A DNA stretch of 64,000 nt, taken from assembly GCA_021234155.1 (NCBI GenBank), contig JAJEKV010000010.1, positions 18,263,418 to 18,327,417 on the forward strand, read 5' to 3'. The notes below the pieces were generated by a model. That model saw only the letters and a list, made by a program, of their open reading frames with translations, was not told the origin of the DNA and searched no databases. Positions 57,176 through 64,000 of this stretch are shown one piece after another. Every line of letters begins with the position of its first letter. The stretch's first letter is position 1. Source of the DNA: Isoetes taiwanensis (taxonomy: Eukaryota; Streptophyta; Lycopodiopsida; Isoetales; Isoetaceae). The position numbers and the translations under genes were made by a program.

Positions 57176-58260
57176 ATGACTACCTACCGTGTTCGAGTCG
57201 ACCGCTAATGCAATTGAAGTGTATTCTCGGTGGTTCCCAAGGCTGTTCAGTTTGGAAAACAAAAATAGAAGAGGTACTAAATTCGTAGGGTTTAATGGAT
57301 ATTGTTCAACCACCGGCGAAGGACAGATTTGAAGGAGATACTTGCAAAGCTTGGAAAGATGAAGATTGAGAGGGTGGAGTAAACCACGTAATAATTCTCG
57401 TAAGTCGGGCTAGTTCTCGGTATTATTCGATAGCAAGATTAGAGAAGCAAGAGGAATTATTGCATGCAAGGTTGGACCTAGTATTTTGTTAAGATTGAGA
57501 GGCATGAACCCACAACAAATGTGGACATATCTTATAAATAAGTATGAACAAAAATCACCATCACAGCTTGGATGTTTTTAGACAGAGAACTAAGGTCGTT
57601 AAAATATGATGAAAAAATGAGAACATCACCGATTTTTCTCAAAGATAGATAATATTTTTTGCCGATCTAGATGCAAAAGCAGAGCTAGGTTGAGTGATGA
57701 ATTTCAAGTTTTATAATAGCTCGTGGCTTTTTCAAATTATGATATGTTATCAATCATGATTAGAACCACCACCAAGAATCCATGATGCAAAAGATTAGTG
57801 CCAAATCGTAACCGAAATCGTAAAAAATAGTAAGTGAAATAGAAAGTTCTCATGTCTTATTTGTGGGGGAAATCAAAAGGAAAAAGAATATGTAGAAAAA
57901 AACATTGGCCCGTATATTATTACCGGCCATGAAGTTGGACATTTAAAGGTTGATTGTCCAAAATTAAGTAAAGAAATTTTTTTGCTATAACCTGTGGGGG
58001 CAAGGGTCATATGTCTTCAACTTGTTCGAGCCCCAAGAATTATAATAAAGGACGATAAGTGTGGAATGTTGAAAGGGGAAGCCCTTTCTAGAGGAAGAGG
58101 AAGCTGCCAAGGGGAAGAGGAAGGAGAAGTGGCCGGTAGAAGTGTCGGTATCAATATAACTCAAGAGGTCGTAAATGAGAGACAAAACCGTGAGCCAGAT
58201 GATCAAGAGGTAAACCTTTTGTTTTATCCACCGCATGGATGAATATTGTTCTAACAAAAG
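57176..58260 (+). pseudogene. Copia gag with zinc knuckle, frameshifted
   Basis: GCSVWKTKIEEVLNS (57,240-57,285) corresponds to the FSVWK-type start of Copia gag. A zinc knuckle is recognisable at about 57,862-57,965 (LICGG, later GHEVGHLKVDCPK). It is followed by a Gly/Glu-rich stretch. Multiple stops. Confidence 0.75.
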
Positions 58261-59400
58261 AAACTAATGCATTTATAGTTGATAGTGGAGGTCAACGATC
58301 AGTAGTTAATTTACCGATTGCCTAGCGATGTATGTGCTAGTAAAAATTTGAGTCATGTGCGCTAGGAAATGGAGATCCGCAGAAGGTGATGAGTAAAGGG
58401 ATGTTAAAATTATTTGACTTGCAAGGAAATAGGGTCAATATTTCCAATGTTTTGTGTGTTCCAGATTATACAAAAATCTCATATCCGTGTGTCAATTAGT
58501 TGACTTAGGCTATGAGCCAAGATTTGATAAAAAAAGGGTGTAAAGTATTGCTTGATGATGAACTAAAGTTCTTTGCAAAACGCGGTGGGAAATCTCGCTT
58601 CAGCTTCTCAAATAGAGTCTTGCAAAGTATAAATGTGTTGTCGGGCCACAAAATTTCAACTTGGGGCATAGCAGATTGGCACATACACAATATTATAAGT
58701 AATATCAGTACATGATTAAAAAGGGATTTATTCATGGAGTAGACGACACAGTGAAAAGTTTATTTGTTCAGATGCATGTTAGAAAGTTAACTAGACCGGC
58801 CTTTTAGCGCATCAAAGAAAAGAGTCGCAAGTCCTCTTGATCTTGTGCATACCGATCTTTGTGGACCATTAAATATAGAAGGGAGAACGGGTAAGAAATA
58901 TTACATATCTTTCATAATGGGAAAATGCTATCCGCTATCTTCAAAAGATAAAGCACTTGATGCCTTTATGCAAAGATGTTAACTTAAAATGGAAACACAA
59001 AATGTATGCGAAGCTTAAATGCATTAGATCCGACAGAGGGGTGAATATCTAGCAAAGAAAGTTTAAACGCTTTGTGTCAAAACATGGAATAAGAAGGCAA
59101 CTAACATGTAGGTATTCACCACAACAAAATGGGGTGGCCGAAGGAAAAAATAAAATCCGTTTTGATGTCGTAAGATCAATGATAAAATCCTGCGTGTCCG
59201 CCTTAATTACTTGTGGGAGGAAGCAAAAAGCAAAGTTGTTCTTTATACAAAACAAGTTACCATCAAGCAAAGATAAACGGTAATATACCCGAGGTAATTT
59301 GGTCCAAAGGTAAGCCGTATGCATATGATCACTTCAAGGCTTATGGTTGTCTAGCATATGTTCATGTACCAAGAATTAAGACTAAAATTGGATGATAGGG
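58261..59400 (+). pseudogene. Copia protease and integrase, frameshifted
   Basis: The protease motif NAFIVDSGGQRSVVN lies at 58,266-58,310. The integrase core has SPLDLVHTDLCGPL (about 58,830-58,872) and GIRRQLTCRYSPQQNGVAEG (59,085-59,145), and then a C-terminal YAYDHFKAYGCLAYVHVPRI (59,318-59,378). The family has an aromatic-rich zinc motif before the core that I did not find intact. Confidence 0.88.
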
Positions 59401-61410
59401 TCCGAAATAGGATTCCTAGTCGGTTATGATGAGGAATCAAAGGGTTATAGAATCTTTATGCCTAAAACAAGAAAAGTAATAATTAGTCGAGACGCCATTT
59501 TGGACCAGAATAAATTTTATAAAGATAGGCATGTGGTCACAAAACCCAAGATTGAACGTGGAATATGATAGCACAAAAGTTCATAATGATTCAAAAAGGA
59601 TCACATTATTGATTACCGTATTCGTATCAAGAAGATGAAGCAAAAATGAGGATGTAGAAGGACATGACGATGGAGTACAACCATCGGTCGCACTGTAATG
59701 CAAACGAAAAAGGAAATCTGAGGTAGAAAACTCAAAGATATGTATAGACTATAATCCCGGAAATGTATGGAAGATATGGTACGTAAAAAGTAGGAGAATA
59801 GGAAAGCCCCTCGTTAGGTATCCTTCCTTAATGGTCAGATTTGAGCCCCTCGAGATGCCTAAATCCTTTCATGAAGCCATAAATACGTAAAAGGAACCTA
59901 ATGGTTGAAAGCAATGCAAGAAGAGATGGAATCTTTTTAAAGAACCCGGTACATATGAGCTAGTAAAAATGTCCAGCAAATAAAAACTTGGTGGGAAACA
60001 AATGGATTTATAGAGTCAAAGCAAAATGTCGATGGGTCAAAAAGGTTCAAAGCAAGACTAGTTGCTCAAGGGTTTTCAAAAGAAAGGAATAGACTATGAT
60101 GAGACGATTCGATTGAAACCAACAAGTATAAAAATTGTTTTTGGCACTAGCTAACGCTTATGAAAACTTGATGTGCATCATATGGATGTAAAACCGTGAT
60201 TTCTAAATGCTAGTCCGTAGAAGAAATATACATGAGGCAAGCCCGTGTTTTGAAGAAGGAGAAAATATGGTTTGAGGCTAAACGCAGCTTATGGATTGAG
60301 GCAAGCACCTAGGGAATGGTACAAATGCATGGATGTATTTGATCGAAAGCAAAAGTTTGAAAAGCTTAATAATGACGGAAATATATACATGATGAGACAT
60401 AAAGGAAAATTCTGCATTATTGCTCAGATGTTGATGATTGCATAATGGTCATAGATAACATACAATGCTTAGAAAAATGCAAGGAAATTCTAAAGCAAAG
60501 ATTCAAAATGACTCGATCTCGAGAATTGAAACAATTTTAGAATTGAAATGAACGTAGATAAAGAAAATAGGACGCTTTTAAGCTCATTGCACAAGGAACA
60601 TAGAGAATATGATAAAAGGTTTGGTCTAGGAAAATGCAAACCCAAAGGAGAACTCCCATTGTAATAGCAGATACAAAATCTCAAACACCAGGTCCATCAT
60701 CGAATGTGAAAAGAAGGAAATGGAGAATATTCCATATAGGAGCTTATTGATATCTACTTTATGTGGCTAACTCGCACTGCCCGCATATTTCTTATGCAAG
60801 AAATCTGGCTAAGCAGATACACAATCCGAAAAGCTCACCGATTGCGGTACTAAAAAGAATCCCGAGATATCTCAAGGATACAAAAAGACCATGGGATTAC
60901 ATTCAATCTGTGATAATCACCTTATTTGCTTACACAGACGCCAGACCGGGCGGGTAGATCTTGATGCAAGAAGGTCTACTCTCAAAGTTATGCTTTAATA
61001 CTTGGCAGGAGGTATAATATCATGGAGGAGCAAAAACAATCATGTGTTGCTATGTCATCCGGCAGAAGGGTAATATACCGCGATCGCCCCTAGTCAAGCA
61101 AAAAGAAATTGTTTGGGTAAAGAGATTGTTGGTTGAAAATAGGTATACCTCAAACCGATCCTACAAGCAGTTTTAACCCGATAGTTTGAGTTGTATTGCT
61201 ATAGCAAGAAATCCCCGCGGTAATCACGAGAGGACTAAAACATATTGAATTACATATTCATTTCATAATTAGATCTTATTGCTAAAATGAGATTGTTATG
61301 CAATATGTGGAGACTTCATATCAAGCAAAGCAGATTTGTTCACTAAAGCCATGACGGAAGGCTTAAGCTTACACTATTCAAAGAAATTTCTAGATCAAAT
61401 AATATGGCAT
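59400..61410 (+). pseudogene. Copia reverse transcriptase and RNase H, frameshifted
   Basis: The reverse transcriptase shows WLKAMQEEMES (about 59,910), KWIYRVKAKCDGSKRFKARL (about 60,001-60,060), LVAQGFSK, then VDDCIM (about 60,430, the YVDD site). Further on come HISYARNLAKQIHNPKSSPI and RIPRYLKDT. RNase H starts with YTDARPGG (60,932-60,956, family YTDADWAG) and ends with FISSKADLFTKA (about 61,315-61,350). Stops and shifts occur throughout. Confidence 0.88.
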
Positions 61411-62099
61411 GAAGGGAAGTGTTAGTATCATGCCATATCCAATGGTTTGTTATTTTTGCACATATGGCTATATTGGGTTTTTTGCAATCTAATGGTTTTA
61501 TGAAAACACCCCGTAGCTTTGTGCATGCTCTATGGGTAGGAAAAGGCAATAAAAAGGATGGCTGTGGGTAACGAGGGGACACCTCGCGGATACGATCACT
61601 GGCCCTCGTGAAATGCATCTAATTATTGCTTGAATCCCAGCATCTTTAAGTTGCTAAGAGAATCTGGATCCCAGCCGCAGTTCCGCACTGGCCGCTCAAA
61701 CCGGAAATTGTATGCCGGAAGAGGTTGTAAGGAATTGATTACATTTGCTTGACCGTTGTTGAAAACGCAGGTCGAAGAGTGTTGCAACCCGCTTGCTGGT
61801 TGGTGCGTAAAGGTCCGGCCGCTTGTGCGTAGAAGTTTGCCGCTTATGCAGCAGAGCGCGTCTTGTTCCCGCTTACTTGTTTGGCCGTGGATTTCATCGC
61901 TGATAATATCGAGATTCACCGCTGAATCCGCGTAGGAGAGCTCGCGCTTGATTCAAGTCCGTCTGCAAACTTTTATAGTGGTGTCCTCAATACATAGAGT
62001 GACAGCTAATGATTGTCTTAAGCTTGTTTTTCTTTCACCGGCCGGGATTTTTGTTACAAATTTTGTTGCTTGGATTTGTTAATATATTTGACAATTTCA
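61411..62099 (+). repeat. Polypurine tract and 3' LTR of the Copia element
   Basis: GAAGGGAAG (61,411-61,419) precedes TGTTAGTATCATGCC, the LTR start. A possible TATA (GGCAATAAAAAGG) lies at about 61,546. The end TTTGACAATTTCAA lacks the final CA and joins the minisatellite. Confidence 0.85.
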
Positions 62100-62665
62100 A
62101 ATGTCAAACATGCCACATGGGTTCCAACATGCCACCTAGGCTCCAACATGCCAATGTGCCTCAAACATGTCACCTAGGTCCAACCCCAAGATCGCCAAGC
62201 ATAATACCTAGGCAACAACATGCCACCAAAGCTCACATGCCAAGGTGACTCAAACATGCCACCTAGGCTCCAACGTACACATAGGCTCCAACATGCCAAG
62301 GTGGCTCAAACATGCCACGCGGCCCCAACATGCCACCTAGGTTCCAACATGCCAAGGTGGGTCAAACATGCCACCTGTTCCAACATACCACCTAGGCCTC
62401 AAAACATGCCAAGGTGTCTTCAAACATGCCATGCATGCCAAGGTGGCTCAAACATGCCACGCGCTGGTTCCTACATGCCACCTAGGCTCCAACATGCCAA
62501 GGTGGCTCAAACATGCCACATGGACTCCAACATGCCACCTAGGTTCCAACATGCCATCTAGGTCTCAAATGCCACCTAGGCTCCAAGATGGCATGGTGGC
62601 TCCAACATGTCACCTAGGTTCAAATGCCACCTAGGGCTCCAACATGCCAAGTTGGCTCCAACATG
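62100..62665 (+). repeat. 19-bp minisatellite, second block
   Basis: Same unit and variants as 1566-2995 (CTCCAACATGCCACCTAGG, CCAAGGTGGCTCAAACATG), but with more indels. Frames at 62,220-62,561 and 62,368-62,634 are repeat-derived. Directly after it GCCCATCCATCACATGGACC occurs twice (62,666-62,733). Confidence 0.9.
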
Positions 62666-62733
62666 CCCATCCATCACATGGACCTTCTCAACATGGGAAA
62701 GCTGCCCATCCATCACATGGACCTTTAGGAGAA

Positions 62734-62869
62734 GACTTCAGGAAAAATCGCTTCCCCTGAAGTTTTAGAGCCCTTCTCCCTCAAAGACCCTCCCCCATAT
62801 ATAGGAAGGATGTTGATGCCGTAAGATGGATCCTAAAACCTCTTAGAAGCATCCGTTGAATGTTGAAGC
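62734..62869. other. Spacer
   Basis: Short unassigned stretch with GAAGACTTCAGG and CCTGAAGTTTTAGAG complementary words. Confidence 0.3.
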
Positions 62870-63625
62870 ATGTGTAATGGGCACACATGAAGAATGACCT
62901 GAAGGAGTGCCGAAGCCCATCAATGGGCCGGGTAGCCTCGCTGGTAGAGTACTTTGGCTTGCAAGCAAGAGGTCCCCGGGTTCATCCCCAGCCTGCCCAC
63001 CCAATCATAGTAGGCTCATTTCTCAACATGGAATCGAGCCATGGTCCCAAGTAGAGGGTGTGCTTAACCGGCACTGGGATAGTCCCCAAAGGGTGGTAGG
63101 GTGAGAATGAGCAAAGCTTGGCTGGAAAGCCCAACTCCCACAAAGGGTGGGAGCTGCCCGAGGAGGGGAGCATGTGGATTGTGGTGAAGGTCGGGAATGG
63201 ATTGGTGTGCCCATTATGGGGGGATGTTGAATGTTGGAGCATGTGAATGGGCACACATGAAGAATGAATGGAGGAGTGCCGAAGCCCATCAATGGGGATC
63301 AAGCAGTAGAATACTTGGCTTGCAAGCAAGAGGTCCCACATGAAGAATGAATCATAGTAGGCTCATTTCAACAAAGATCTTGCCCCAAAATTTCCGGTAG
63401 CTCGGGTAGAGTACTTGGCTTTGCAAGCAAGAGGTCCCGGGTTCGATCCCCCACTGGCCCATCCAATCATAGTAGGCTCATTTCTCAACAAAGATCTTGC
63501 CCCAAAATTTCCACTTAAAGGCACTTGGGACGGGTCGAGAAGTTGGAGTTGAAGACCTGGCAATAGGAACCGGAGGACAGGGTTTGATCTATCCTCCTCC
63601 CAGGAATTAGAATTCAAGAGCTAAT
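62870..63625 (+). mobile_element. Cluster of tRNA-Ala-headed SINE-like repeats
   Basis: Three heads resemble tRNA-Ala(TGC): 62,926-62,990, 63,295-63,335 (truncated) and 63,400-63,455. They share GTAGAGTACTTGGCTTGCAAGC and AAGAGGTCCCGGGTTCGATC, which hold the A and B boxes. The bodies repeat too: GGGCACACATGAAGAATGA at 62,880 and 63,249, CATAGTAGGCTCATTT at 63,007, 63,354 and 63,469, and AAAGATCTTGCCCCAAAATT at 63,374 and 63,490. The end (63,510-63,625) resembles 271-370 of the fold-back element. They are not functional tRNA genes. Confidence 0.72.
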
Positions 63626-64000
63626 TGTATACATATTATCTTGAATAGAAGCACTCAAACGAAGTTGGAATTATTGACCTTTGTCATAAATTCTAATGCA
63701 TCCCGCAAAAATCCGATCATATGCCTTGTCTCCTCTCCCATGCCCACTAAATCATTTTGGGATAAGCGTATATACAATGTGAAACTTTAGATGTGCTAGT
63801 TCAAGATATGGTATGTTAGAACCTCCAAAGTTGCTTAAGGCAACCAAGTGCAAAATTATACAAAAGGCATCAATTACATTAGGATCTTTAAAGCAAAATG
63901 AGGTAGTTGCACTCAGATCTGAATATCTCTCGAAGCTCGCTAATCTTTTTCATATTATATTTGGAGGAGAAACTAGAGAAACAAAGAAATGAGATGCGTG
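63626..64000. other. Unassigned right edge
   Basis: No gene or repeat was recognised. The open frames ending here belong to the SINE-like cluster. Confidence 0.4.

Larger units (their letters stand above)
56780..62099 (+). mobile_element. Ty1/Copia retrotransposon, decayed, 5.3 kb
   Basis: The order is partial 5' LTR, primer site, gag, protease, integrase, reverse transcriptase, RNase H, polypurine tract, 3' LTR, the Copia order. The 5' LTR keeps only its last 371 bases, while the 3' LTR is about 680. The internal frames are broken every 50-200 bases. No target duplication could be confirmed because the right end passes straight into the 19-bp minisatellite. Confidence 0.9.

Noticed and set aside
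63400-63455. Functional tRNA-Ala gene
   Set aside because: The head resembles tRNA-Ala(TGC), but the 5' part is degenerate and the head is attached to repeated SINE-like bodies.

Overview
This window is repeat-dominated nuclear DNA of a land plant. I favour a fern or other seed-free vascular plant, but that is an inference. Grounds: plant-type introns with GT/AG borders, LTR retrotransposons primed by initiator-Met tRNA, plant ferrochelatase and DDB1 exon fragments, and a decayed PLS-type PPR gene whose consensus looks like the large PPR families of ferns and lycophytes. I found no intact conserved host gene. Most open frames come from mobile elements, repeats without stop codons, or gene fragments.

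Layout. 1-1080 is a fold-back repeat. 1566-3395 is a 19-bp minisatellite that switches strand near 2995. 4.2-5.2 kb holds weak gene-like exons. About 6.5-10.3 kb is the leader and one LTR of a truncated LTR element. 11.8-12.94 kb is a PPR pseudogene. 15.59-16.53 kb carries ferrochelatase exons joined to a piece of a DDB1 exon in one open frame. 16,727-29,856 is a structurally complete minus-strand Ty3/Gypsy element with a chromodomain integrase, 1.65-kb LTRs, a perfect GCCAT target duplication, a PBS and a PPT. Its 4.1-kb leader before gag holds extra open frames, the first of which starts like the histone H3 tail.

31.9-34.3 kb is a gag-like frame running into a solo-looking LTR that a 5'-truncated LINE has entered. 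34.3-37.7 kb holds two deleted copies of one LINE. 37.7-44.4 kb is a tandem array of about 1.6-kb units rich in AGATTC, each with a tRNA-like promoter motif. 45.3-46.6 kb has two MITE-like elements with long inverted ends. 46.6-56.8 kb is mostly unassigned, with short dispersed repeats and decayed coding traces. 56.8-62.1 kb is a heavily frameshifted Ty1/Copia element whose 3' LTR abuts a second block of the 19-bp minisatellite. 62.9-63.6 kb is a cluster of tRNA-Ala-headed SINE-like repeats, whose tail matches the fold-back repeat at the start of the window.

The most unusual signals are the DDB1-ferrochelatase chimera, the H3-tail-like peptide in the Gypsy leader, and the strand-switching minisatellite found at both ends of the window. 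Many frames carry 1-7 base indels although LTR pairs are similar and target duplications intact, so assembly error must be weighed against true decay.
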